From contig NZ_JAVIWL010000001.1 of assembly GCF_034314045.1 (NCBI RefSeq), positions 3,968,001 to 4,032,000 on the forward strand: a stretch of 64,000 bases of DNA, read 5' to 3'. The first letter of the stretch is position 1, and each line of letters opens with the position of its first letter. The DNA is from Glaciimonas sp. CA11.2. Lineage in GTDB: Bacteria; Pseudomonadota; Gammaproteobacteria; Burkholderiales; Burkholderiaceae_D. Positions 53,163 to 62,543 of this stretch are shown here, piece by piece. The position numbers were made by a program, and so were the translations under genes. The notes beneath the pieces were generated by a model that was not told the origin of the DNA, ran no database searches, and saw nothing but the letters and a program-made list of their open reading frames with translations.

Positions 53163-53872
53163 CCAACCCTATATTTAAGACCGAAGGACTGATAGTTGGT
53201 TATGGCGGTCGGCCGGTTCTCGATGGCGTGAATATCGAACTGCGCTCCAATGAAGTGCTTTGTCTGATCGGTCATAACGGGGCCGGAAAATCGACCTTAC
53301 TCAAAACATTGTTTGGGTTGATTCCCCATCAAGGCGGACAGATGTTTCTGGATGGCAAGCCGTTGCCAGTCTCCGAACCGCGCGCGCTGACCGCGTCCGG
53401 TATTTCTCTGATGCCGGAAGGCCGTGGCATCTTTCCCGGTTTAACGGTCGCCGAAACTTTAAAGATGGGTTTGTGGGCGGCAGGCGTTCCGCAGAACGAG
53501 CGCAGTGATCGACTTGAATGGGTGATGTCGGTATTGCCGCTGTTGCGGACTTTCTATGATCGTCCGGCGGGGACACTGTCCGGCGGGCAACAGCAGATGG
53601 TATCGATTGGACGGGCGCTGCTCAGCAAACCGCGTTGTCTTTTGATGGATGAACCATCGATTGGCCTTGCGCCAAAACTGTTTCAGGATCTGTTACGACC
53701 GATTCGCGAATTGCATGAGCAGACTGGTATGTCGATTCTGCTGGTGGAACAGAACGTCAAAGAGGCACTGAAAATTTCTGACCGCGTGATCGTCATGAAG
53801 TCGGGTGCCATTATTAGAGAGGCGCTGCCGGAAGAATTGTCTGACAACGCCAAATTGATGGAGCTTTATTGA
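53159..53872 (+). CDS. ABC ATPase, LivF type
   Basis: A 237-residue ATPase with Walker A GHNGAGKST (about residues 38-46), signature LSGGQQQMVSIGRALLS (about 138), Walker B CLLMDEPSIGLAP and the LivF-typical LLVEQNV. It completes the transporter with the LivG-type partner. The start overlaps that gene by four bases, and the acyl-CoA ligase begins two bases after its stop, tying transport to CoA activation. Confidence 0.93.
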   Translation: MTNPIFKTEGLIVGYGGRPVLDGVNIELRSNEVLCLIGHNGAGKSTLLKTLFGLIPHQGGQMFLDGKPLPVSEPRALTASGISLMPEGRGIFPGLTVAETLKMGLWAAGVPQNERSDRLEWVMSVLPLLRTFYDRPAGTLSGGQQQMVSIGRALLSKPRCLLMDEPSIGLAPKLFQDLLRPIRELHEQTGMSILLVEQNVKEALKISDRVIVMKSGAIIREALPEELSDNAKLMELY

Positions 53873-53873
53873 T

Positions 53874-55466
53874 ATGTCCTCTTTGCTGACTATTTCAGAA
53901 TTATTATCGCGTCAAGCGAGGCAGCACCCCGATCAGATTGCCTTTATCGATGGTGATCACGAAACGTCTTATGGTGAATTCGATCGCCTTTGCAACAATA
54001 CTGCGGCGTGGTTATCCGATCAGGGTATCGGGCCGGGCGACCGGGTGGCGGTGTGGCTTGTTAATCGGATTGAATGGCTGACTTTATACTTTGGATTAGC
54101 CCGACTCGGAGCGTCGCTGGTCACAGTCAATACCCGCTATCGTTCGCACGAGTTGGAGTACATTCTTGAGCGCTCGCAAGCAAAGATGCTGGTGCTTCAG
54201 CTAAATTTTCGTAAAATCGACTTTCCAGCTATCTTACGTGACGTTAATCATGCAGCCGCCAGCATGCTCACCTGCGTGGCGGTAGTCGATGCGGATGAGG
54301 GCATGCCAACCAGTGTTCTCGGCAAACCGACAGTCGGTTTCCATCTTGACAGATTGCCGGATGCTACGGTGCCGGATCGTGGCTCTGAGGACGCACTAAG
54401 TATTCTGTTCACAACCTCCGGGACCACCAGCCAGCCCAAGTTGGTCATGCATTTGCAGCGCTCTATTGCCCTGCATAGCCAGCGTGCGGCAAAAGCGTAT
54501 GGCTTTGAGGATGCCGGTGCACGCCTTTTGGGTGCGCTGCCATTTTGTGGCGTATATGGATTTAATGCAGCATTTGCAGCATTTTCAGCTGGTATACCGG
54601 TGGTGATCATGGATACCTTTGATGCAGAGTCGGCAGCACAGTTGATTAATCAGCACAAGGTCACCCATGTATTCGGTAGTGACGAAATGTATCGTCGGCT
54701 GGTTGATCAGCGGGGCGGGTACGATCCTTTTCCAACGGCACGCGTGTTCGGTTTTGCCAGCTTTCAGCCGGGCCTGAGCGAGTTCGCCCAAGAGTCCTGG
54801 CGGCGTCGGATTCCGATGACCGGACTGTACGGATCGAGCGAAGTGCAGGCACTATTTTCTTTGCAGTCCGCGACGTTGCCGATTACGCAAAGGATTGAAG
54901 GCGGCGGCGTACCAGCTAGCCATGACGCTGAAATCCGCATTCGCGACGTGGATACTGGTGAGTTGTTACCGGCGGGTGTCAGTGGAGTGATTGAGATTCG
55001 TGCACAGACCAATTTTGCAGGTTATCTGGATAATCTGGAAGCGACCGAAAAAGCAATCGACAAGGATGGTTTTTTCCGCACTGGTGATGTTGGCCTATTG
55101 CGGGAAGACGGCTCTTTTGTGTATCAGACCCGACTGGGTGATGCGATTCGTTTGGGTGGCTATCTGGTGAGCCCGGTTGAAATTGAAGATGTCTTGAAAG
55201 CCATGCCCGGTGTCGCCGATGTGCAGGTGGTCGCCGTAGATATCGCGCGTCAGATTCGTAGTGTGGCGTTTGTGATCGCACTGCCCAATCAGGTGCTGCA
55301 AGAAAGCGAGATGATTGCCACAGCAGCGGCCAGCATGGCGGGCTTTAAGGTGCCAGCACGTATCTGGATGGTCGACGAATTTCCCACCACACAAAGCCCT
55401 AACGGCATCAAGATACAACGCGCAAAATTACGCGAAATGGCTCTTCAAAGGATTGCACAGGCTTGA
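53874..55466 (+). CDS. Acyl-CoA ligase (AMP-forming), first of two
   Basis: A 530-residue ANL-superfamily acyl-CoA synthetase. The phosphate loop TTSGTTSQPK is at about residue 180-190, the A5 motif GLYGSSEV at about 317, and the hinge region is TRLGDAIRLGGYLVSPVEIED (about 418). The catalytic Lys is probably in SPNGIKIQRAKLRE near the C-terminus. It turns an imported carboxylic acid into its CoA thioester with ATP. Its position directly after the ABC ATPase gene supports that role. The acid cannot be predicted from sequence. Confidence 0.88.
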   Translation: MSSLLTISELLSRQARQHPDQIAFIDGDHETSYGEFDRLCNNTAAWLSDQGIGPGDRVAVWLVNRIEWLTLYFGLARLGASLVTVNTRYRSHELEYILERSQAKMLVLQLNFRKIDFPAILRDVNHAAASMLTCVAVVDADEGMPTSVLGKPTVGFHLDRLPDATVPDRGSEDALSILFTTSGTTSQPKLVMHLQRSIALHSQRAAKAYGFEDAGARLLGALPFCGVYGFNAAFAAFSAGIPVVIMDTFDAESAAQLINQHKVTHVFGSDEMYRRLVDQRGGYDPFPTARVFGFASFQPGLSEFAQESWRRRIPMTGLYGSSEVQALFSLQSATLPITQRIEGGGVPASHDAEIRIRDVDTGELLPAGVSGVIEIRAQTNFAGYLDNLEATEKAIDKDGFFRTGDVGLLREDGSFVYQTRLGDAIRLGGYLVSPVEIEDVLKAMPGVADVQVVAVDIARQIRSVAFVIALPNQVLQESEMIATAAASMAGFKVPARIWMVDEFPTTQSPNGIKIQRAKLREMALQRIAQA

Positions 55467-55545
55467 CGCATCCCCAAGCTTGATTACTTGCGCCTATTCA
55501 CCTGCTTCAAGCAGGACGACCTCAAAATAACTGGAGATTTTTTTC

Positions 55546-56019
55546 ATGCGATCACTTTTTTTTGAAGATTTTAAGATTGATCAGACGTTCAAAAGCAGCG
55601 GCAGAACCATCACTGAAACGGATTTGACTTTCTTTTCCATGATGTCAGGCGACTGGAACCCTATCCATGCCGATGCAGAATTTGCCAAGGAAACCCGTTA
55701 TGGTGAGCGCGTCGTACATGGGGTACTGGGCATTGCCATCTGCACCGGCATGCTGCACGAATTGGGTATTTTCGGAAAATCGGCGCTCGCCATGCTCAAC
55801 TTGCGACACTGGAATTTTATGGCACCGTTACTGGTCGGCGATACGGTGCATCTGGAACTGAAAATAATCGAACTGGAAGTGGGGAAAAGGGGGAATAGCG
55901 GCCGCGTAGGACGGCAGTTTCGCCTGATCAATCAAAAAAACGTGATCGTACAAGAAGGCGAAAGCGATATTTTGGTGCTCACGCACAGCGCCAGAGATGC
56001 CGTTGAGAACAAAGGATAA
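55546..56019 (+). CDS. MaoC-type (R)-specific enoyl-CoA hydratase-like protein 1
   Basis: A 157-residue single hot-dog-fold protein. The hydratase-2 motif is seen in SGDWNPIHADAEFAKETRYGERVVHG (about 37-62), with the catalytic Asp and His in the order D-x4-H. This family adds water to trans-2-enoyl-CoA. It is the first of three MaoC-fold genes in the cluster and the only one with a fairly long gap on each side (79 and 147 bases). Confidence 0.88.
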   Translation: MRSLFFEDFKIDQTFKSSGRTITETDLTFFSMMSGDWNPIHADAEFAKETRYGERVVHGVLGIAICTGMLHELGIFGKSALAMLNLRHWNFMAPLLVGDTVHLELKIIELEVGKRGNSGRVGRQFRLINQKNVIVQEGESDILVLTHSARDAVENKG

Positions 56020-56166
56020 CGCATGTCAGCGCTTATCCTTATCGATTGGGGCCTGTGAGCGTCATCCGCCAGCATTCGCAAGAATCCTCAGGCATCACTC
56101 ATAGTGACACCACTTTAATGCGACTATTTCAGGGCATCGTTCTCTCTTTTTTTAAAGGTCAGCATC

Positions 56167-56610
56167 ATGCTCGATAAGAACTACATAGGTCACAAATTGA
56201 CCGGATTCAGTGCAGAAGCGAATGTAGAGCGGCTGCGCTTTTTTGCCAAGGCCATCGGTCAGCAAGATCCGATTTATACCTATATCTTAGTGGCGCAGAA
56301 GGCGGGTTATCCGACCGTGCCGCTGCCGCCGACTTTTCTGTTCTGTCTTGAGATGTCCGCTCCTAATCCCGCGGAAGTGCGTGATCTGCTGGGCATCGAT
56401 TGGGGCAAGGTGTTACATGGCGGTCAGAGCTTCGTGTATCACCAGATGGCGTTTGCCGGTGACCGCCTCAGCTTTCAGGGGCAGATTATCGATATCTACG
56501 ACAAGAAGGGCGGGGCGCTCGATTTTGTAGTGATCGATACCCGTGTGACCAATCAGGACGGTGCACTGGTGGCCGAACTACGCAAAACCACCGTCGTTCG
56601 CAACACATAG
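56167..56610 (+). CDS. MaoC-like N-domain (FAS1-like dehydratase) protein
   Basis: A 147-residue hot-dog protein of the MaoC_dehydrat_N type (PF13452). It has the conserved GYPTVPLPPTFLFCLEM (about 46-62) and HGGQSFVYHQMAFAGDRLSF (about 83-102) but no D-x4-H catalytic pair. In known heteromeric hydratases such a subunit pairs with a catalytic MaoC partner; the next gene, 10 bases downstream, is that partner type. Together they should act as one hydratase. Confidence 0.85.
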   Translation: MLDKNYIGHKLTGFSAEANVERLRFFAKAIGQQDPIYTYILVAQKAGYPTVPLPPTFLFCLEMSAPNPAEVRDLLGIDWGKVLHGGQSFVYHQMAFAGDRLSFQGQIIDIYDKKGGALDFVVIDTRVTNQDGALVAELRKTTVVRNT

Positions 56611-56620
56611 GAGAACGATC

Positions 56621-57040
56621 ATGACATATCCTTCATTTGAGGCATTAGCGGTTGGTGACGCGATCCCGCCATTTACTACCGAACCGATCTCACGCCACAC
56701 GCTGGCGTTGTATGCGGGCGCATCGGGTGACCATAATCCGATTCACGTTGATCTGGATTTCGCGAAACGTGCAGGGATGGACGACGTGTTCGCCCATGGC
56801 ATGCTGTCAATGGCTTATCTGGCGCGTCTGCTGACTAACTGGGTGCCGCAAACGGCGATCCGTAGCTACGAGGTACGCTTTGTTGCCGTAACGCAAGTCG
56901 CTGAAAGCGTCACGTGCAGCGGCAAAGTGCTTGAGAAATTTACGCATGATGGAGAAAATCGCGTGCGGCTGGAACTGTCGACGGTGAGTCTGGACGGTGC
57001 TGTCAAGCTGACTGGTGAGGCCGTCGTTTCTCTATCGTAA
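56621..57040 (+). CDS. MaoC-type hydratase-like protein 3 (catalytic partner)
   Basis: A 139-residue hot-dog protein with ASGDHNPIHVDLDFAKRAGMDDVFAHGML (about 35-63), including the D-x4-H catalytic motif. AGGAG stands 8 bases before ATG 56621; an in-frame start at 56561 would overlap the preceding gene with unrelated residues. It is adjacent to the non-catalytic MaoC-like subunit, so a heterodimeric enoyl-CoA hydratase is likely. Confidence 0.88.
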   Translation: MTYPSFEALAVGDAIPPFTTEPISRHTLALYAGASGDHNPIHVDLDFAKRAGMDDVFAHGMLSMAYLARLLTNWVPQTAIRSYEVRFVAVTQVAESVTCSGKVLEKFTHDGENRVRLELSTVSLDGAVKLTGEAVVSLS

Positions 57041-57330
57041 ATAGTGAACAAGCTGCATCAGGAGCGCAGGCAACCAGCTTTGCCACCGCGCTCCGCTGCG
57101 GCTATCTGCCCATAGCCAATATTTTGGCACGCACGATGTTGCGTGCAAGTTAAGGCTAGGCAAACTCCCCCTTCGACGAATAAAAATTGCACCCCGGCGC
57201 AGCTTGGCCCCACACTAGCTGAGTCGCATCTGCACATCGGTCCTGGCGGTTTTTTAGTCGCTCGTAGCATGTCGAGCCTGCGCCGGCCGATCGCCCGATC
57301 ATTCAGCTACCGTAATATGGAGTTTTACGC
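57041..57330. other. Intergenic gap in the acid-degradation cluster
   Basis: 290 bases, unusually long within an otherwise tight cluster. GCACGCA-CGATGT-TGCGTGC forms a 7-bp hairpin at about 57128-57147 without a T-run. No gene supported. A new promoter for the dehydrogenase gene could lie here. Confidence 0.4.
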
Positions 57331-59652
57331 ATGACAACAGATTCCCTCGACGCATTTCGTGATAGCGCACGTGATTTCTTAAGCCGTAAAGATCAACTTA
57401 AGCGCCTGCGCGCTCTGGGCGACAACCCGCAGAGTGTTGATCGTGCCGTCTGGCGGGAAATGGCCGACATGGGTTGGCTGGCTATTTTGGTGCCAGAAGC
57501 CGAAGGCGGACTTGGTCTGGGATTGCGTGAAGTGGCGGTTATCGCCGAAGAATGCGGTCAACAATTATTGCCAGAACCGTTCATCGCCGCCGCTGTGCAG
57601 GTCACCACCGTATTGTGTCAGATATCCAATAGCGAGCTGAAAGCCACATTGTTACCGAAGCTATTGGACGGCGCGCTAATTATTGGTCTGGCGTGGCAAG
57701 AGCGGCTTGGGCAACTTGATCCAGATAGTACACTCACCAGCGCCATCGAGAATGGCGAAGGCTTCTCGCTAAACGGGCGCAAGTTATTTGTGACGCCGGG
57801 CAGTGATGCTGACGGCTGGATTGTGTCGGCAGATTGCGACGGCACGTTGAAGTTGTTCTGGATTCCTGCAGCGACGCCCGGCCTGCGCTTGGTAGATGCG
57901 GTGCGGGTGGACGGCAATGTCATGTGTGAAATGACGCTGGATGGCGTTGACCTGTCCAGCGCAAACGTATTAGCTTCCGGTGCCGCAGCCCACAATGCTT
58001 TGTCCGTTGCAAACGATGCGGCGCGCATCGCGCAGGGAGCTGAGCTTTTAGGCGTCATGCGCCGTGCCTTGGCGATCACCATTGATTATTTAAACACACG
58101 TCAACAGTTTGGTAAGTTGATCGGCAGTTTTCAGGCGCTTAAGCACCGTGCCGTGGATGGTTATGTGCAGACCGAACTGGCGGCTAGTTGCCTGGCAGAT
58201 GTATTGACCGCGCTTGATCAAGGCCACGTGCCGCGTGGAATATTAGCAAGTCGGGTGAAGGCACGTTGCGCACACGCTGCGCTGCTGGTAACGCGCATGG
58301 CGATTCAGTTGCATGGCGCTATGGGATACACCGATGAATGCGATATCGGCCTGTATTTAAAGCGTGCCTTGCATCTGTCGGCATGGCTTGGCAATGCGTC
58401 AGCTAACCGTCAACGTTATTCTGCATTACAACCGAGATTTACCGATGCTGTTGAGTCGGTTGCTGCGCCTTCGCTGATCCGTGACTTTCCGCATGATGCG
58501 GATTGGGATGCGATGCCCGAAGCTGAGTTCCGTGCGTTGGTGCGTGGATTTTTTGCGCAGCATTATCCAGAGCAATTGCGCAATATGCCGAGCCGCATGC
58601 ACTGGAACGAGATGAAGGATTGGTACATGACGCTGTCGCGTCAAGGCTGGGTCGCACCTTCATGGCCGAAAAAATTTGGCGGTATGGGATTGGCGCCGGA
58701 CAAGATGCTGGCGTGGGTCGACGAGCAGGAACAGTATGGCGTAGCGCGCTCGCCGGACATGGGTATCGTCATGATTGGGCCTTTGCTGATACAGCGCGGC
58801 AATGCGGCGCAACAGACCCAGTTTCTGCCGAAGATACTTTCCGGAGAGAATGTCTGGTGCCAAGGTTATTCTGAGCCGGGCGCGGGCTCTGATCTGGCAT
58901 CGCTACGGACCGAAGCGTTGATCGACGGCGATGAGTTCGTCGTGACCGGAAATAAAACATGGGCGACGCTGGCGCAGGACGCCACCCATATGTTTACATT
59001 GGTGCGCACAGATAAAACGGCGAAGAAGCAGGCTGGGATTAGCTTTTTGCTGATTGACCTGAATACGCCTGGCGTGACGATTCGTCCAATCAAAGATATT
59101 GGTGGGCACGAAGATTTTTGCGAGGTATTCCTGGATCAGGTGCGGGTACCGTTTGCTAATCTGGTGGGCGAGCTTAATCAGGGTTGGGGAATTGCCAAGG
59201 CGTTGCTCGGTTTTGAGCGGATTTTTTTGGGCAGCCCGAAACAGTCGCAATATGCGCTCGCACAGCTTACGGCGCTGGCGGATGCGCGCGGCCTGTTTGC
59301 GGGTCCGGCTGCTTCGGCATTCATGGCACGGTACACCGAGTTACAGCTGGATGTGGCTGATTTGTGTGCAGCGTACGCCCACTTCGCTGATATCGTTAAG
59401 CGCGGCGAAGCGTTGCCGCCCGGCGTTTCCTTACTGAAAATCTGGGGCTCGGAGACTTATCAAAAAATCTGCATGATGTTGGTAGAAGCGGCCGACGAAT
59501 ATGGTGGCAGCGCCATCGCGGCCGATTTCGGTGGGCTAAAGCTGGATGTCGTATCGATGCTATTTACGTCAACACCCGCCACCATTTACGGCGGCAGCAG
59601 CGAAATACAGCGCGACATCATCGCTAAAAATGTGTTGCGTTTGCCGGATTGA
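57331..59652 (+). CDS. Double-domain acyl-CoA dehydrogenase (tandem fusion)
   Basis: A 773-residue protein containing two complete acyl-CoA dehydrogenase units. Unit 1 (about 1-375) has GLGLGLREVAVIAEECGQQLLP, GRKLFVTPGSDADGWI and LNTRQQFGKLIGSFQALKHRAVD. Unit 2 (about 385-773) has the better-preserved FAD/substrate motifs: GYSEPGAGSDLASLRTEA, VTGNKTWATLAQDATHMF and the C-terminal GGSSEIQRDIIAKNVLRLP. The usual enzyme is about 380 residues and tetrameric; heterodimeric pairs occur in steroid side-chain degradation, and a fusion would fix such a pairing. FAD-dependent alpha,beta-desaturation of the CoA ester is the expected reaction. Confidence 0.9.
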   Translation: MTTDSLDAFRDSARDFLSRKDQLKRLRALGDNPQSVDRAVWREMADMGWLAILVPEAEGGLGLGLREVAVIAEECGQQLLPEPFIAAAVQVTTVLCQISNSELKATLLPKLLDGALIIGLAWQERLGQLDPDSTLTSAIENGEGFSLNGRKLFVTPGSDADGWIVSADCDGTLKLFWIPAATPGLRLVDAVRVDGNVMCEMTLDGVDLSSANVLASGAAAHNALSVANDAARIAQGAELLGVMRRALAITIDYLNTRQQFGKLIGSFQALKHRAVDGYVQTELAASCLADVLTALDQGHVPRGILASRVKARCAHAALLVTRMAIQLHGAMGYTDECDIGLYLKRALHLSAWLGNASANRQRYSALQPRFTDAVESVAAPSLIRDFPHDADWDAMPEAEFRALVRGFFAQHYPEQLRNMPSRMHWNEMKDWYMTLSRQGWVAPSWPKKFGGMGLAPDKMLAWVDEQEQYGVARSPDMGIVMIGPLLIQRGNAAQQTQFLPKILSGENVWCQGYSEPGAGSDLASLRTEALIDGDEFVVTGNKTWATLAQDATHMFTLVRTDKTAKKQAGISFLLIDLNTPGVTIRPIKDIGGHEDFCEVFLDQVRVPFANLVGELNQGWGIAKALLGFERIFLGSPKQSQYALAQLTALADARGLFAGPAASAFMARYTELQLDVADLCAAYAHFADIVKRGEALPPGVSLLKIWGSETYQKICMMLVEAADEYGGSAIAADFGGLKLDVVSMLFTSTPATIYGGSSEIQRDIIAKNVLRLPD

Positions 59653-59691
59653 TCGGCATCCATCATTGTTATTTACGCTCAGAGGATTTGC

Positions 59692-61227
59692 ATGAACGCC
59701 ACGCTTCAAGATGTCAAACGCATCAGTGATATTCCACGCTATTGGGCAAAGGCGTCGCCGGATGCTATCGCACTCAATGAGCCGGACCAGAAACAGACTG
59801 TCAGTTATGGGGTGTTGTGGGCGGCAGTCGAGGCCGCCGTTGAATTGTTGCGCAACAGCGGCGTTCAGTCCGGCGATCGCGTCATGCTGGTGAGTGAAAA
59901 TTGTGCTGCGCAGATCGCCTTGCTGTTTGCCGCCTCTGAATTACAGGCATGGCCGGTTATTGTCAATGCCCGTTTGTCAGAGCGCGAAATCGACGTAATC
60001 CGTGCGCATTGTGTGCCACGCGTGATGTTGTTTACCTGCGCGATTTCCAGCGATGCGCGTGCGCATGCCGAGCGCTATCACGCGACCTTGGCCGATATTG
60101 ATCCGCTAGGAATGGTCGCCATTACGACAGCCAACCCAGCAGCATTAGCAGAACCGATGGAGATGGCGAACGATGTCGCGGCGATGATCTACACCTCGGG
60201 AACCACCGGCACGCCAAAAGGCGTAATGATGCGTCACGAAGGTTTGCTCCATTTTGCAAAGCTTTCCAGTGCTTCGCGCAACATGGTGCAGGGTGACGTG
60301 GCGCATGCGGTGCTGCCGATCTCGCACATCTTTGGCCTTGCGACGGTGTTGCTGGCGACGATGTATGCCGGTGCCAGCCTGTATTTGCAGCCACGTTTTA
60401 CTGCTGAGGGGACGTTGCAGGCATTGGCTGAAGGTGGTCTCTCGATCCTGCAAGGTGTTCCGACCATGTTCACCCGTTTGTTGACACTGATTAACGCGAC
60501 CGGTGGCAAAGTATCTGCACCTAAATTGCGATATGTCTACGCTGGCGGTGCGCCGCTCGATCCGACCTTGAAGCGGGATGTCGAAGCCTGCTTTGGATTA
60601 CCAATGCACCACGGTTACGGTATGACGGAATATGCTGGCTCACTTTTTATCACCAACTTTGATCGTCCCCGTAGCGATTGTTCATCCGGTGAAATCGTAC
60701 CCGGCGCAGAGTTGCGCATTGTGAGTGAACAAGGCGTCGATCAGTTACCCGGCGTGCCTGGCGAGTTATGGGTGCGCGGTCCCGGCACCATGCGCGGTTA
60801 TTACCTCGCTCCCGAACAGACAGCGCAAGCATTGTTGCCCGGGGGTTGGCTTAATACCGGCGACATAGGTCGTACCGATCCAGACGGTGCATTGTTTATC
60901 GTTGGTCGCACCAAAGACCTGATCATTTGTTCTGGTTTCAATGTTTATCCCATCGAAGTGGAATCAGTGATCAACACTTTCCCCGGCGTCCGGTTGTCTG
61001 CGGTGGTGGGACGTCCAATTGAGAATTGTAACGAAGAAGTGGTGGCGTTTGTAGAGACGGATGACAGTGGACAATTTGATCAGGCAGCGTTGCAGGCTTT
61101 TCTCAAAACCAGTTTATCCCCGTATAAAAGGCCGGTTGCGATTGTTCAAATTGCGGTCATTCCTACTACTATCAGTGGCAAGCTTTTGAAGCAAAGTTTA
61201 AAATTGCTGGCAGTCGAGGCATCTTAG
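59692..61227 (+). CDS. Acyl-CoA ligase (AMP-forming), second
   Basis: A 511-residue ANL-family ligase. P-loop IYTSGTTGTPKGVMM (about 165-179), A5 motif HHGYGMTEYAGSLF (about 305), GWLNTGDIGRTDPDGALFIVGRTKDLIICSGFNVYPIEVE (about 385-423) with the hinge and Asp/Arg of the adenylate site, and TTISGKLLKQSLK with the C-terminal catalytic Lys. It is distinct from the first ligase. The last codon and stop (TCTTAG) run into repeat copy D. Two ligases suggest two acids, or one ring-opened and one intact substrate. Confidence 0.9.
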   Translation: MNATLQDVKRISDIPRYWAKASPDAIALNEPDQKQTVSYGVLWAAVEAAVELLRNSGVQSGDRVMLVSENCAAQIALLFAASELQAWPVIVNARLSEREIDVIRAHCVPRVMLFTCAISSDARAHAERYHATLADIDPLGMVAITTANPAALAEPMEMANDVAAMIYTSGTTGTPKGVMMRHEGLLHFAKLSSASRNMVQGDVAHAVLPISHIFGLATVLLATMYAGASLYLQPRFTAEGTLQALAEGGLSILQGVPTMFTRLLTLINATGGKVSAPKLRYVYAGGAPLDPTLKRDVEACFGLPMHHGYGMTEYAGSLFITNFDRPRSDCSSGEIVPGAELRIVSEQGVDQLPGVPGELWVRGPGTMRGYYLAPEQTAQALLPGGWLNTGDIGRTDPDGALFIVGRTKDLIICSGFNVYPIEVESVINTFPGVRLSAVVGRPIENCNEEVVAFVETDDSGQFDQAALQAFLKTSLSPYKRPVAIVQIAVIPTTISGKLLKQSLKLLAVEAS

Positions 61228-61286
61228 GACTTAGACAAACTCGTCCCAGCTGCGCTGTGCTTTCCTTGCCATGCTAGCGTAGGTCC
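61226..61286. repeat. Dispersed palindrome, truncated copy D
   Basis: AGGACTTAGACAAACTCGTCCCAGC and the core GTGCTTTCCTTG match copy A, then the element breaks off after TAGGTCCC, lacking most of the right interior. Its first two bases are the last two of the ligase stop codon. Confidence 0.65.
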
Positions 61287-61331
61287 CGATATTCATTACG
61301 TACTACCAAAAAAACTAAAAAAGGAAGAGAC

Positions 61332-62513
61332 ATGAAATTCATTTTAAAGGGTGCGTTAGTAAAAGGGTCGTTTGCGCTACTTTCCTGCGTGGCATTGTCT
61401 AACGCGGCCACCGCTGCCGAGGAGATTCTGGTCGGGACAGAACTGCCGCTTACGGGTCCAAATGCAAGGGCTGGTAAATCGGAGCTGGAGGGCATTATGG
61501 CTGCTGCAGATCAGTTCAATGCAAAGAACGGCAAATACAAGATCAAGATCATTAGCATCGATAACGAGACGCAACCAGCCAAGGCGGTGGCGGCGGTCGA
61601 AAAGCTGGCTAGTCAACAGGTGGTCGCGCTGACCAGCGGCTACGGATCCAATTTGGTCGGCCCTGCTTCGGTGGCGGCCGAGAAGGCGGGTTTGGTCTAC
61701 ATTACGTCGGGCGGTACGGACGAGGGATTGACGGGACGTGGCTTAAAGAATTTTTTCCGCATCAATAATACGCCAGGGTATGAAAAGGCAATGGCAGGAT
61801 TATTCGGCGTGCTTAACGTCAAGTCGGTTTCGCTGATTAGTTCCACCAAGGAGGCGCCGACCGATCTGGCCAAAAAAATGCAGGCGCGCCTTACCACCGC
61901 AGGTGTCAAGGTCGTGATGCATCCGTTCGATCCGGCGATCACCGACTTCAAGCCAATTATTAACAAAGTAAAACTACAGGACAAATCCGAGGCGATCGCT
62001 ATGATCGGCTATGAAAACGATTACGTCGGTATTCTTCGCGCAGCCAAGGTCCTCAAGCCGGACGTCAAGGCGATGGTGGGTATCTGGTCGTTAGCCACGG
62101 TCAAGATGGCGCAAGATTTTCCTGATTTGATGCCTAACGTGTTCGGTATGGCATTGTTGCCGTATCCGACCGCATTCAAAACGCCGGAAGGTGTTGCCTT
62201 TGGAACGGCTTATAAACGCTTATTTAATGCGGAGCCTGACTATCTGGGTCAGTTTGGTTACGTGCAATCGCAATTACTGTTTGATGCTATCGCACGCGCC
62301 GCCGACAAGGGTACTATGAAGACCGGCGGCATCGCCGAGGAACTACGCAAAAGTGATCGCGAAACGCTGATCGGGCGAGTACGGTTCAATGATAAGGGTG
62401 ACAATGTTGCGTTCTTACCGAGTATGGGACAGCACAACAACGGCAAGATTGTCGTGGTGTGGCCAAAGGAAATGGCGACTGGACCAATGGTATTTCCTGG
62501 CGTGCCCTGGTAA
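61332..62513 (+). CDS. Second ABC substrate-binding protein of the cluster
   Basis: A 393-residue periplasmic binding protein with signal peptide (residues 1-29, cleavage after ATAA). The mature start EEILVGTELPLTGPNARAGKSELEG and the domain course fit the peripla_BP_6 family. It is only distantly like the first binding protein at 49472 and lies nine genes away, with its own GGAAGAG Shine-Dalgarno. No second permease set is present, so it may feed the same membrane complex with a different ligand. Confidence 0.88.
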   Translation: MKFILKGALVKGSFALLSCVALSNAATAAEEILVGTELPLTGPNARAGKSELEGIMAAADQFNAKNGKYKIKIISIDNETQPAKAVAAVEKLASQQVVALTSGYGSNLVGPASVAAEKAGLVYITSGGTDEGLTGRGLKNFFRINNTPGYEKAMAGLFGVLNVKSVSLISSTKEAPTDLAKKMQARLTTAGVKVVMHPFDPAITDFKPIINKVKLQDKSEAIAMIGYENDYVGILRAAKVLKPDVKAMVGIWSLATVKMAQDFPDLMPNVFGMALLPYPTAFKTPEGVAFGTAYKRLFNAEPDYLGQFGYVQSQLLFDAIARAADKGTMKTGGIAEELRKSDRETLIGRVRFNDKGDNVAFLPSMGQHNNGKIVVVWPKEMATGPMVFPGVPW

Positions 62514-62543
62514 GCGTATTCAACTAGTGTTTGAAAGGTCAAC

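Noticed and set aside
57058..57270. A 70-codon minus-strand frame in the gap before the acyl-CoA dehydrogenase gene
   Set aside because: Cys- and Gly-rich composition without known family, start signal or neighbours on that strand; the gap is more likely non-coding.
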